Origin: Paraburkholderia sejongensis
GTDB lineage: Bacteria > Pseudomonadota > Gammaproteobacteria > Burkholderiales > Burkholderiaceae
Assembly: GCF_020880815.1 (NCBI RefSeq)
Contig: NZ_JAJITD010000003.1
Coordinates: 248,001 to 312,000, forward strand
Length of the DNA stretch: 64,000 bases
Direction of reading: 5' to 3'
In this document: in pieces, positions 52,266 to 60,747 of the stretch
Numbering within the stretch: the first letter of the stretch is position 1
Layout of the letters: each line of letters starts with the position of its first letter
Made by a program: the position numbers and the translations under genes
The notes under the pieces: generated by a model
Database searches by the model: none
What the model was told of the DNA's origin: nothing
What the model saw: only the letters and a program-made list of their open reading frames with translations

Positions 52266-55028
52266 TCAGGCGAACGACGCAGCGGACGTGGCATGCGCGC
52301 CTGCCACCGTGTCGGTGTCGAAAAAATCGATCTTCAGTTGCCCTTCGGCCGAACCCGACAGCACGATCTTCACTGGCGCGTTGCCGCTCGCCATGCGCGC
52401 CAACAATTCGCGCGAGACCGCCGGGAGAATGCGCTGGTTCAGGAACGCATCGACGTTGCGCGCGCCGGACTCGCGCGCAACGCACCGTTGCGCCAGCGCG
52501 CCGATCAGCGCATCGTCACAGACCAGCTCGACGTCATGCTGCTGGCGCAGACGCGCCGCAACTTTCGCGAGCTTCAGTCGCACGATCGACGCCAGCGCCG
52601 CCGCATCGAGCGGCCGGTACACCAGCGTCTGGAAGCGGGCGAGCAGCGCAGGCTGGAAATGCGCGACGAGCTGCGGATGGATCGCATCGAGAAGCGCCGC
52701 CTGAGCGAGGTCCGGCGTCTCACGGGTTGCTTCGTCGATCCGGGCGCTGCCGAGATTGGATGTCATCAGGATCACGCAGTTGCGGAAGTCGATCTCGCGT
52801 CCTTCGCCGTCGCGCATCGTGCCGCGGTCGAAGACCTGGTAGAAGATTTCGAGCACGTCGCGGTGGGCCTTTTCCACTTCGTCGAGCAGCACGACGCTGT
52901 ACGGACGCTGCCGTACCGCTTCGGTCAGGATGCCGCCGCGGCCGTAACCGACGTAGCCCGGCGGCGAGCCCTTCAGTTGCGATACCGTGTGCGACTCCTG
53001 GTACTCCGACATATTGATCGTCGTGAGCGCGGCCTGACCGCCGAACAGCAGCTCGGCGAGCGCGAGCGCGGTTTCGGTCTTGCCGACGCCGGAAGGACCG
53101 GCCAGCAGGAACACGCCAAGCGGTGCATGTTCGTTCTTCAGGCCCGCCTTCGCGGTGCGCAGGCTTTGCGCGAGCGCGGCGAGCGCGTCATCCTGCGCGA
53201 CCACGCGTTCGGCGAGCTGGTTTTCGAGGGTCAGCAGACCGTGCAACTCATCTTCCACGAGGCTGCCCACCGGCACACCGGTCCATTCCGCGACCACGCG
53301 CGCGATCGCCTGCGCGTCGACGTCGGCGAAAATCAACGGCGCTTTACCTTGCGCGCTCGCGAGTGCGCGACGTGCATCGGCCAACGACAAAGCATCGCGC
53401 GTCGCCGGATCGCTCTCGCGTTGCCGATGCAGCGTCTGCACCAGTTCAAGTTCGCGCTGATAGCGCTCCTGTAGTTTCAGCCGCTCGGCTCCGGCCTCGG
53501 CAAGAGCGGCATCGAGTGCGACGCGACGCGCCGCGACGTTGGCGGCGCCTGCCCGGTCGTCGTCCGCGAGCGTCGTGTGTTCGAGTTCCAGTGCCGACAC
53601 CGCCGCGCATGCCCGTTGCAGTTCCGCCGGCGGCGATTCGAGTCCGATACGCACGCGCGCGGCAGCCGTGTCGATCAGATCGACCGCCTTGTCGGGCAAC
53701 TGGCGCGCCGGAATGTAGCGGCGCGACAGCTTGACCGCGGCGACCAGCGCCTCGTCGCGGATGTGCACGTCGTGATACTTCGCATAGCGCTCCTTCAGGC
53801 CGCGCAGCATCAGGCACGCGCTATCGTCGTCGGGTTCGTCGACCTTGATCATCTGGAAACGGCGCTCGAGTGCGGCATCGCGCTCGAAGTACTCCTTATA
53901 TTCGGACCAGGTGGTCGCGGCGATCGTGCGCAACTCGCCGCGCGCGAGCGCCGGCTTCAGCAGATTCGCAGCGTCGGCGCCGCCGGCCGCATTGCCGGCG
54001 CCGATCAGCGTATGCGCTTCGTCGATGAACAGCAGGACCGGCTCGGGCGAGGCCTGCACTTCGTCGATCACGTTCTTGAGGCGTTGCTCGAATTCGCCCT
54101 TCACGCCGGCGCCCGCCTGCAGCAGACCGAGATCGAGCGTGAGGATGCGCACGTCGCGGACCACATTCGGCACGCTGCCCTCGGACACGCGCAGCGCGAG
54201 CCCTTCGACGAGCGCGGTCTTGCCGACGCCAGGTTCGCCGACGAGGATGGGGTTGTTCTTGCGCCGCCGCGCGAGCACGTCGACCATCTGCTGGATCTCG
54301 CGATCGCGGCCGAACACCGGGTCGATCCCGCCGTCGCGCGCCTTGGCGGTGATGTCGATCGTGAAGCGGGCCAGCGCGCTACCGTCGGCATTGCGCTTTG
54401 GTGCGTGCAGTGCCTCTGCTGCTTGCGCTGCCTGCGCTGCCTGCGCTTGCGCCGGCTGCTCGACGGCGACAGCGCCCGGCGACGCAGCGCTCTGCTCGTG
54501 CGGCATTTGCGGCTCTTCCAGTTCGTTCTCGCTCGTGCGCGGCCCAAGGCGCGGCAGCAGACGTTCGATCTGTACCCCGCTCACCGACAGCAATTGCCAC
54601 GCGTTGGTCGCGCGCAGCACATGGGGCGCCTCGACGATTGCTTGCAGAATGTTGCCGGAACGAACCAGAGGACTGTCGGTGCGGCAACGGGTCGACGCAA
54701 GAAACCACGCGTCCTGCAGCACGACCGCCAGTTGCGGCGACAGGCTCGGGCGGCCGCGCAGCGTTCGGGGCGTGTGATCGATCGCCTTGAGCAGCGCATC
54801 CCATACGGCATCGATGTCCAGATCGTAATGGTTCATGATCGCCGGGATATCGCCATCCCCGCTTTCGATCAGCTTGAGCAGCCAGTGCTCGACTGTGATC
54901 TCATCGGCGAGTCGCGTCTGGCACAGATTGGCCGCGGCTTCGAGCGCTTTCGCGCAATAGGGATTGAGCCGCTGCAGCAGCTGGCTGGCGTCGCGAAAGC
55001 AGGAGTTCCGGTCGTTGAGCACGGTCAT
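52266..55028 (-). CDS. tssH: T6SS ATPase TssH (ClpV)
   Basis: A 920-residue Hsp100/AAA+ protein that disassembles contracted TssB/TssC sheaths. An N-terminal Clp domain (about 1-165) and an Ala/Gln-rich linker (about 175-205) precede AAA1 (Walker A GEPGVGKTALVEG), a middle coiled coil (LQERYQRELELVQTLHRQRE) and AAA2 (Walker A GPSGVGKTETALA, then GSPPGYVGYG). I chose the ATG at 55028 (MTVLNDRNSC) although no good ribosome-binding site is visible. It lies 170 bases downstream of hcp, with a strong hairpin in the gap. Confidence 0.94.
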   Translation of the reverse strand: MTVLNDRNSCFRDASQLLQRLNPYCAKALEAAANLCQTRLADEITVEHWLLKLIESGDGDIPAIMNHYDLDIDAVWDALLKAIDHTPRTLRGRPSLSPQLAVVLQDAWFLASTRCRTDSPLVRSGNILQAIVEAPHVLRATNAWQLLSVSGVQIERLLPRLGPRTSENELEEPQMPHEQSAASPGAVAVEQPAQAQAAQAAQAAEALHAPKRNADGSALARFTIDITAKARDGGIDPVFGRDREIQQMVDVLARRRKNNPILVGEPGVGKTALVEGLALRVSEGSVPNVVRDVRILTLDLGLLQAGAGVKGEFEQRLKNVIDEVQASPEPVLLFIDEAHTLIGAGNAAGGADAANLLKPALARGELRTIAATTWSEYKEYFERDAALERRFQMIKVDEPDDDSACLMLRGLKERYAKYHDVHIRDEALVAAVKLSRRYIPARQLPDKAVDLIDTAAARVRIGLESPPAELQRACAAVSALELEHTTLADDDRAGAANVAARRVALDAALAEAGAERLKLQERYQRELELVQTLHRQRESDPATRDALSLADARRALASAQGKAPLIFADVDAQAIARVVAEWTGVPVGSLVEDELHGLLTLENQLAERVVAQDDALAALAQSLRTAKAGLKNEHAPLGVFLLAGPSGVGKTETALALAELLFGGQAALTTINMSEYQESHTVSQLKGSPPGYVGYGRGGILTEAVRQRPYSVVLLDEVEKAHRDVLEIFYQVFDRGTMRDGEGREIDFRNCVILMTSNLGSARIDEATRETPDLAQAALLDAIHPQLVAHFQPALLARFQTLVYRPLDAAALASIVRLKLAKVAARLRQQHDVELVCDDALIGALAQRCVARESGARNVDAFLNQRILPAVSRELLARMASGNAPVKIVLSGSAEGQLKIDFFDTDTVAGAHATSAASFA

Positions 55029-55135
55029 GGTCGGGCGGTTCGCTGATCTGAAGAGGGGGCGCACCTGCTGCGCGCGGGGGCTCCCGGCAATAAAAACGCC
55101 AGTCCGCAAAAGCTGCTCACGCGGACCGGCAAAGG

Positions 55136-55183
55136 AAGGCCGGTTGTTCCGGGGACCATCAGCGCGGATGGCGCACCGGCCTT
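55136..55183 (-). terminator. Intercistronic hairpin between hcp and tssH
   Basis: AAGGCCGGT (55136-55144) and ACCGGCCTT (55175-55183) form a perfect 9-base stem with a 30-base loop, starting 16 bases beyond the hcp stop. A second pair, GTCCGC/GCGGAC (55102-55126), follows. It may partly terminate transcription or protect hcp mRNA, explaining high Hcp output relative to ClpV. The role is inferred. Confidence 0.55.
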
Positions 55184-55198
55184 CACGCCACGGCGCTA

Positions 55199-55684
55199 TC
55201 AGGAACGCTCGTTCCAGGTGTCCTTGTGGATGATGTTGCCGTCCTTGTACGACCAGGTGATCGTTTCGTAGCGCAGCTCAATTTCTTCGAGGTGGTTGTG
55301 CTTTTCGTAGTCCGGGTCCTTGATGTCGAGCATCTTCGGACGCACGGCGACGATCTTCACGTTATCGAGCTTCGTGTTGAAGTATTCCTTTTCCTTGCCG
55401 GCGTCGTCGATCTTGTACCACTTCACTTCCGCCGACTTCAGCGTCTGACCGCTCGTGACCGCCTTGTACAGGTACGGCGTCGACGCGTCGGTTTCCTTGG
55501 TCAGTGTGATCGACTTGTGCACCCGCGTGCCGGTCAGCTTGCCGGTGTTGCCGTCGGTCGGGATATGCACGCCATGATCGAACGCGGTGATCTCGACACT
55601 GCCTTCGCGGCCCTGCACCGTCACCGAGCCCTTGATGTCCGCGCCGCCGTCGTCCTTGAGCCACATGTATGCCGGAATTGCCAT
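55199..55684 (-). CDS. hcp: T6SS tube protein Hcp (TssD)
   Basis: A 161-residue secreted tube subunit. It opens MAIPAYMWLKDDGGADIKGS and has the family pattern VEITAFDHGVHIPTD, RVHKSITLTKETDASTPYLY and, near the end, EEIELRYETITWSYKDGN. It forms hexameric rings stacked inside the sheath. The ATG has a strong AAGGGAG site seven bases upstream, fitting abundant expression. It lies between the OmpA-domain gene and tssH. Confidence 0.95.
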   Translation of the reverse strand: MAIPAYMWLKDDGGADIKGSVTVQGREGSVEITAFDHGVHIPTDGNTGKLTGTRVHKSITLTKETDASTPYLYKAVTSGQTLKSAEVKWYKIDDAGKEKEYFNTKLDNVKIVAVRPKMLDIKDPDYEKHNHLEEIELRYETITWSYKDGNIIHKDTWNERS

Positions 55685-55781
55685 TTTTCACTCCCTTCCT
55701 GTTACTGCGACCATCGCCCGGAGCCAGCCCCGAGCCCTGAAATTCCCGAAGCGGCTGCTCCGGGGCGAAAACCAAATCGCG

Positions 55782-57518
55782 TCAAGCTTGCGGCGCGTCC
55801 GGCACCAGCGTGATCTCCACGCGGCGATTCTTCGCGCGGCCGGCTTCGGTGTCGTTGTCCGCGATGGGCCGCGTATCGCCGTAGCCCTGGATCGCGAACT
55901 GCGTGGCAGGGATACCCGACGCGTCGATCAGCCAGTCGCGCACCGCCTCGGCGCGCGCAGTCGAAAGCGCGCGGTTGCTCCGCGGACTACCGACGTTGTC
56001 GGTATAGCCCGCGACCAGAATCCGTTTGTCCGGACGGGCCTTGATCATTTCGAGCGCGTGCACCATCGCGCGCGTCGAGCCGTCCTTGAGTTTGGCCTTG
56101 CCGCTGTCGAACAGCGACATGCTGTCGAGCGTGACGACGGCCGGCGGCGCGGGTGGCGGCAGATACGAAGCGATTGCGTCGTTCAGCAGCGGCATTGCAC
56201 TGATGCCCCGGTACATCCCGAACGACAGATGCAGCGGCACGCCGAGCCGCGCATAGCGGTCGAGTTCGTCGCGGTCGGCCACCAATGCCTGCAGCGCGTC
56301 GCGCCGTGCCGCGTCGTGAGCGGCCGGGATCGTCGAATAGCGGCCGAGATTCGCACCGATGCGCGCGAGCAGCGCGTTGTTGTTGTTCGCGGAAAAGAAG
56401 AACGCAAACGCGGCGGCACACGCGAGCAACGCAAGCGCATGGGCGAGGGCGGTCCGGCGCGGCGACATCCAGTGCCGTTGCGGCAGCGCTTCGATCAGCG
56501 GCTCGGGCAGTGGCCAGGGCGCCGGCGTGGCCGCCGCTTGCGCACGCTGCACGCGGGTCTGCATTTCGACTTCGCGTGTCCAAGGATTGCGGGCCCCGGC
56601 CACCGGTCCGCAGTCGATCCAGCCGGCGCCGAAGAGTGCCCACGGCGTGGCCGGCTGCTGCCGGTCCGTGAGCGCGTGAATCACGGTTCGCTGGGTCCAA
56701 CCGACGATCGATGCCAGGGCCGCCACGCGCGCGAGCGCCACGGGAGCGTTCGGCGCCGCTTGGGCGTCGCTTTCGGCCGCGCGGATCATCGACTCGAAAC
56801 GCTGCGCATCGGTGATGCGCTGCGCCGACGAAACGCCGTACCACTGCGGCGTGGCCAGGTCGGCCGGCGCGCTCGTCAGTCGCTGGTAGATCGCGACATA
56901 TCCCGGCAACGGCCGCGAGCCGAGCCTGCGCGCGGCGTCCGCCACCGCCTGACGTGCGATCCGCAGAGACTGCGCCAGCGCATCGGCGTCCGGGTAGCGG
57001 CCCGGCACCACCGATAGAACGACCCCATCCGGCGCGCGGCCATCGCGCCACTGCCTGAGCGCGACCGCAAGGCGCGGCAGGTCCTGCGGCCGGTCGGCCC
57101 GCACCCAGATCGCGCCGTCGCCGACATGCGCAAAGCGCTCGCCGTCGGGCCGGTGGAAGAGCGCGGCGAGGTCGTCGCCGGTGACCAGCACGAGTGGCAT
57201 GCGGGTGCGCAGCCTGACCGGGATGTCCGCGGTGGCCGCGCCGAGCGCTGCCAGCACGTCGGCGCTGCGGCCGCGCGCACGCCAGAGCATCCACGTGCGC
57301 AGGTAGATCAGCAGCAGCGCCGCGATCGCGATCACACCCGTGAGCAGCCAGGCCATCCCGGGTCCGGGTCGCGCGACGAGCCAGATCACCGCGAGCGCCA
57401 ACATAGCGGCGAGCGTGACCATCAGCCGGAACGGATAACCTAGCCCCAGGTATGACGCGCGGCCGGAAGCCGGAGCGCGGGTGGGCGCCGGAGTCAGGAC
57501 GGGCAGATCGGACTTCAC
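55782..57518 (-). CDS. T6SS TssM-like/OmpA chimeric membrane protein
   Basis: A 578-residue inner-membrane protein. Two hydrophobic helices (about 32-50 and 55-73) lead to a region (about 100-215; RTRMPLVLVTGDD, DGAIWVRADRP, PDGVVLSVVPGRYPDA) that follows the layout of the TssM (IcmF) GTPase domain but lacks the P-loop lysine. A third helix (about 357-376) precedes a short periplasmic part with FGMYRGISAMPL, like the GLYQG region of TssM. A C-terminal OmpA peptidoglycan-binding domain (about 463-572; VAGYTDNVGSPRSNRALSTA, TEAGRAKNRRVEI) ends it. Starts at GTG overlapping the tssL stop (GTGA). It probably anchors the membrane complex to the cell wall. Reading the middle as a TssM relic is my inference. 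Confidence 0.8.
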   Translation of the reverse strand: MKSDLPVLTPAPTRAPASGRASYLGLGYPFRLMVTLAAMLALAVIWLVARPGPGMAWLLTGVIAIAALLLIYLRTWMLWRARGRSADVLAALGAATADIPVRLRTRMPLVLVTGDDLAALFHRPDGERFAHVGDGAIWVRADRPQDLPRLAVALRQWRDGRAPDGVVLSVVPGRYPDADALAQSLRIARQAVADAARRLGSRPLPGYVAIYQRLTSAPADLATPQWYGVSSAQRITDAQRFESMIRAAESDAQAAPNAPVALARVAALASIVGWTQRTVIHALTDRQQPATPWALFGAGWIDCGPVAGARNPWTREVEMQTRVQRAQAAATPAPWPLPEPLIEALPQRHWMSPRRTALAHALALLACAAAFAFFFSANNNNALLARIGANLGRYSTIPAAHDAARRDALQALVADRDELDRYARLGVPLHLSFGMYRGISAMPLLNDAIASYLPPPAPPAVVTLDSMSLFDSGKAKLKDGSTRAMVHALEMIKARPDKRILVAGYTDNVGSPRSNRALSTARAEAVRDWLIDASGIPATQFAIQGYGDTRPIADNDTEAGRAKNRRVEITLVPDAPQA

Positions 57519-58255
57519 TGACGGCCCACCTTTGCGGACGTGATATCCGCGAGTTGCGCGTCCAGCGCGACGTTCCACACGCCCCACACCGCCACCGCGA
57601 CGACACACGCAAGCGCCGCAATCGCCCACGGCGACAATCGATAGAGCCAGTCGGACAGGCGACGCCCCGGGCGGTCTGCGATAAACGGCCGTTCGATAGC
57701 GGGATGAAGTTTTTGCAGCCGGGTGTTCAGCGTGCCGATCAGCTCGACGCGCTTGGCGTCGCCATCGCGCGCGTAACGGCCGATGAAGCCCATGCCGAGA
57801 ATGACCGAATAGCATTCGAGCAGATCGACGTTGGGCGGTGCTTCGCGCAGTCGCGCCTCGATGCAGTCAATAACGCGTTCGCCCGCATCGTGTAACTTGA
57901 AGAGCTCCACCTGCAGCGGCTTCAACTCCCATCCAGAACGGGCTTGTTCCTCCAGCTCGCGCAGCGCCGTTTCGTCGAGCAATCCGCACTGCGCCACCGT
58001 CGCTTCCAGCCGGACGTCGTCGGGATAGCCCCTGCGAGCGAGCGCTTCGGAGAAACTCGTGATCAGTTGCCGGCAGCGCTCGCGAAACGCGGTCGCGTCC
58101 TGCACCGTTCCGCCCGCCGCGAGCGACGTGACGAGCAGCGCGGTATCGCGCAGCAGATCGCGGATGCCTTCGCCAATGGAATGATCGGCGGCCGGCGCGG
58201 TTCCCGTCAGTGCAGCCGAGCGATGACCGGAACGAATGGACTTCGGGATCGTCAT
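57515..58255 (-). CDS. tssL: T6SS membrane complex protein TssL (DotU/IcmH)
   Basis: A 246-residue inner-membrane protein with a large cytoplasmic helical domain and one C-terminal transmembrane helix (about 207-226; SPWAIAALACVVAVAVWGVW). Typical segments are FSEALARRGYPDDVRLEATV and ECYSVILGMGFIGRYARDGD. It lacks a peptidoglycan-binding extension, which the next gene supplies. It overlaps both neighbours by four bases (tssK upstream, the OmpA-domain gene downstream), so the three are translationally coupled. Confidence 0.93.
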   Translation of the reverse strand: MTIPKSIRSGHRSAALTGTAPAADHSIGEGIRDLLRDTALLVTSLAAGGTVQDATAFRERCRQLITSFSEALARRGYPDDVRLEATVAQCGLLDETALRELEEQARSGWELKPLQVELFKLHDAGERVIDCIEARLREAPPNVDLLECYSVILGMGFIGRYARDGDAKRVELIGTLNTRLQKLHPAIERPFIADRPGRRLSDWLYRLSPWAIAALACVVAVAVWGVWNVALDAQLADITSAKVGRQ

Positions 58256-59601
58256 GAGCGCAGCACCGCATAGAGTTCGAGCGTGGCGTCCGGCACCGAC
58301 GCCGGCAGGTAGACCTGACAGGCCCGCGCGGCGAGCATCCTCGCGTGTGCGGCACTGGTGGAATCGAGTGCGAAGTACTGGTTGTCCAGTCGCACCGGAA
58401 TAGCGGCGGGCACGCGTTGCACCGCTTTGAGCGGAATGCCCAGCAGTGCCGAGTTAACGATGTGCTCGACATCGTCCGGCGAGCCGATCTTGCACAGCCG
58501 CGGAAACTGTTCGACGAGTTCGAATACCGGCATCGGCGCGCTGACCGACAGATACCAGTCCGCCGCGCCTTCGACGATGCGTCCGTCGAGAAACTGGCCG
58601 GTCCATGTCGCCGGCCCCTTGCGCGCGAGACCGATCGACACGACTCGCGACGGAATAATCGCATCCAGCAACGTGCGGATCGTCGACTCGAGCTTCGCAA
58701 GGACCTCGTCGGCGCGCGCATGGTCGTAAGCCGGAATATCGGTGAGCTGCGCGCCCGTCGAAAACGTCATCAATGCGCTGGCGAGCTGCGCCAGCGTGGC
58801 GTACATCTGCTCGGGCGGACGGGCCGGATGCGACGCATAAAGCCGCAGTTGCGGCCACGCAGTATGGATGCAGTGCAACAGCCAGAACAGCTGGACATCG
58901 GCGACACCGTATTCTGCGACCTGATCGAAGCGCTCGCTGCGGCGCGCGCCGAGCGCCAGACTCTTCGCGTGCAGGATGTCGGCCAAGCGGTTGATCCGCT
59001 CGAGATGGAGCGGGTGAGCGGCAAGCGTCAGGCACGGCGGCACGAACCGGAGATCGACCTGGAATTGGCCGGTGCTCGCACGGGTGAGCCGGGCAATCGC
59101 GCATACGGTGTCGTCGGCATGCGGCTCAAAGTCGAACAGCAACCGGATCGCAAAGCGCTCCGCGGCGATCTCGGTCTCATTCGTGCCATTCAGATCCGTG
59201 ACCTTTGCAAATTCCCGGTAGGTACGCCGTGGACGCGCGAGCGTGGTGTCGTCTAAGCGGCAGTTGTTGCCGTTGGCATCGGGCAACGCGAGGGCGGCGA
59301 GCACGACGACGCTCTGGCAGTCGGCGCTCAGCTGGGTCAGATCACGCGCGGGCGGCAGTGCGTCGGCCATCGTCGTATCGACCGGCGTGCCGTCGGGGAA
59401 ACGCCCCTTCAGCAGTTCGAGCTTCATTCGTCCGGCCGCGAGCGCTTCTTCATCGACTGCGACGCCGAGCACGCCCCACGGCTCGGCGACCGACGCGGTC
59501 GCGAATTGCTGCAGCGCGAATGCGGTCCATCGGTCCTGCTGCTGGAAGTGCTGCTGCGTGAGAATCAGCCCTTCCTGCCAAAGCGGTTTATCGATCCGCA
59601 T
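58252..59601 (-). CDS. tssK: T6SS baseplate protein TssK
   Basis: A 449-residue baseplate-membrane complex connector. The N-terminus MRIDKPLWQEGLILTQQHFQ is the TssK signature, followed by QDRWTAFALQQF. Other typical parts are LRFVPPCLTLAAHPL and the C-terminal HIVNSALLGIPLKAVQRVPA and LDNQYFALDS. It is the first gene of the minus-strand T6SS operon, divergent from tssB across a 560-base AT-rich region. Confidence 0.94.
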   Translation of the reverse strand: MRIDKPLWQEGLILTQQHFQQQDRWTAFALQQFATASVAEPWGVLGVAVDEEALAAGRMKLELLKGRFPDGTPVDTTMADALPPARDLTQLSADCQSVVVLAALALPDANGNNCRLDDTTLARPRRTYREFAKVTDLNGTNETEIAAERFAIRLLFDFEPHADDTVCAIARLTRASTGQFQVDLRFVPPCLTLAAHPLHLERINRLADILHAKSLALGARRSERFDQVAEYGVADVQLFWLLHCIHTAWPQLRLYASHPARPPEQMYATLAQLASALMTFSTGAQLTDIPAYDHARADEVLAKLESTIRTLLDAIIPSRVVSIGLARKGPATWTGQFLDGRIVEGAADWYLSVSAPMPVFELVEQFPRLCKIGSPDDVEHIVNSALLGIPLKAVQRVPAAIPVRLDNQYFALDSTSAAHARMLAARACQVYLPASVPDATLELYAVLRS

Positions 59602-60161
59602 GTTTGGTCTCTACGCCATTTGTTTTAGGTCGCGAGATTTAATCATGCTATTGGCGATCTTGTATACGGCGAATTTCGCGTTTATCGAGACGGCTTAACA
59701 AAATTAACAAAATAATCGCCATCCGTTATTTAACAAAAATCGACAATTACGGTCCGTACGATTATTTGATCTATTCATATTGGATAATTTTTCATGCAAA
59801 ATGCCCAAATACTTGATAAATATCAATCCCGTGGAGGCGTTGACTGGCTTGGATTTGACGGTTTTTTGCGTAAAGAAGCACAAGACATCTCGATATAGTC
59901 CATACCGCGACATGATATTAAGATTGCGTCGATCTTCGGTGACGAAAAACATCGCAGATAATCTTTGACGCCACACTGATAATGCGATCTAATACGGCGC
60001 GTAACAGATAAGGTCGCATGAATGGAGACCAGACAATGGGGTGCAGTCGGCATTATTCGTACTCACGTATAAAGAGAATGACCGCCCATGCGCTAAGCGC
60101 GAGATTCCATTGCAACGGACAAGTTCTGCGGGATCGTGAACCTCACCTAATGAGGACAACT
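59602..60161. promoter_or_regulatory. AT-rich divergent control region of the T6SS cluster
   Basis: About 560 bases, far more AT-rich than the surroundings, between tssK (minus) and tssB (plus). It contains three copies of TTAACAAAA (59696-59704, 59705-59713, 59731-59739) and a palindrome TTGATA-AA-TATCAA (59813-59826). Such AT-rich islands are often bound by H-NS-like silencers. No sigma-54 promoter was seen. Short open frames here look fortuitous. Confidence 0.6.
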
Positions 60162-60674
60162 GTGGACAGTTTTCAGCGGGAAATTCCGAAGAGTCGCGTC
60201 TCAATTACGCTCGATCTGCATACGGGCGGCGCGCAAAAAAAGGTCGAGCTGCCGCTCAAGCTGCTCGTCGCGGGTGACTTCAGTGCGGGGCGCGAACAGG
60301 CGCCGTTGGCCGAACGCAAGAAGGTCAATATCGACAAGAACAACTTCGACGCCGTGCTGGCCGACTATGCGCCGGACCTGAGGTTCGCGGCTGAAAACAC
60401 GCTGGCCGGCGACGGCACCGCGCTGCCCGTGAACCTGTCGTTCCGTTCCATGAAGGATTTCGAACCGGAACAGGTCGCGCGCCAGATGCCGGAATTGCAA
60501 GCGATGCTGGCAATGCGCAACCTGCTGCGCGACCTCAAATCGAATCTGCTCGACAACGGCACGTTCCGTCGCGAGTTCGAGAAGATCCTGAAGGACAAGC
60601 GGCTGTCCGAAAAGCTGCGCGGCGAACTGGGACAGATCGCCACGGCCGCGACCCAACCGGAAGGGCATGCCTGA
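60162..60674 (+). CDS. tssB: T6SS sheath small subunit TssB (VipA)
   Basis: A 170-residue sheath protein pairing with TssC. It starts DSFQREIPKSRVSITLDLHT and has LPLKLLVAGDFSAGREQAPL and the C-terminal helices MRNLLRDLKSNLLDNGTFRR. I prefer the GTG at 60162 because GAGGA (60152-60156) sits five bases upstream. An ATG at 60150 overlaps that site and lacks its own. CCTCA and TGAGG (60141-60155) could pair and mask the ribosome-binding site. It is the first gene of the plus-strand T6SS operon. Confidence 0.92.
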   Translation: MDSFQREIPKSRVSITLDLHTGGAQKKVELPLKLLVAGDFSAGREQAPLAERKKVNIDKNNFDAVLADYAPDLRFAAENTLAGDGTALPVNLSFRSMKDFEPEQVARQMPELQAMLAMRNLLRDLKSNLLDNGTFRREFEKILKDKRLSEKLRGELGQIATAATQPEGHA

Positions 60675-60747
60675 GCGTCGACGGCCCAAAACGGCCTTCA
60701 CCGCCTTTCGCAACCAGGTTGCGCGACCCACGCAGACAGGACCAACC

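Noticed and set aside
59704..59976. Overlapping short frames on both strands in the T6SS control region
   Set aside because: AT-rich non-coding sequence; no ribosome-binding sites and no family match.
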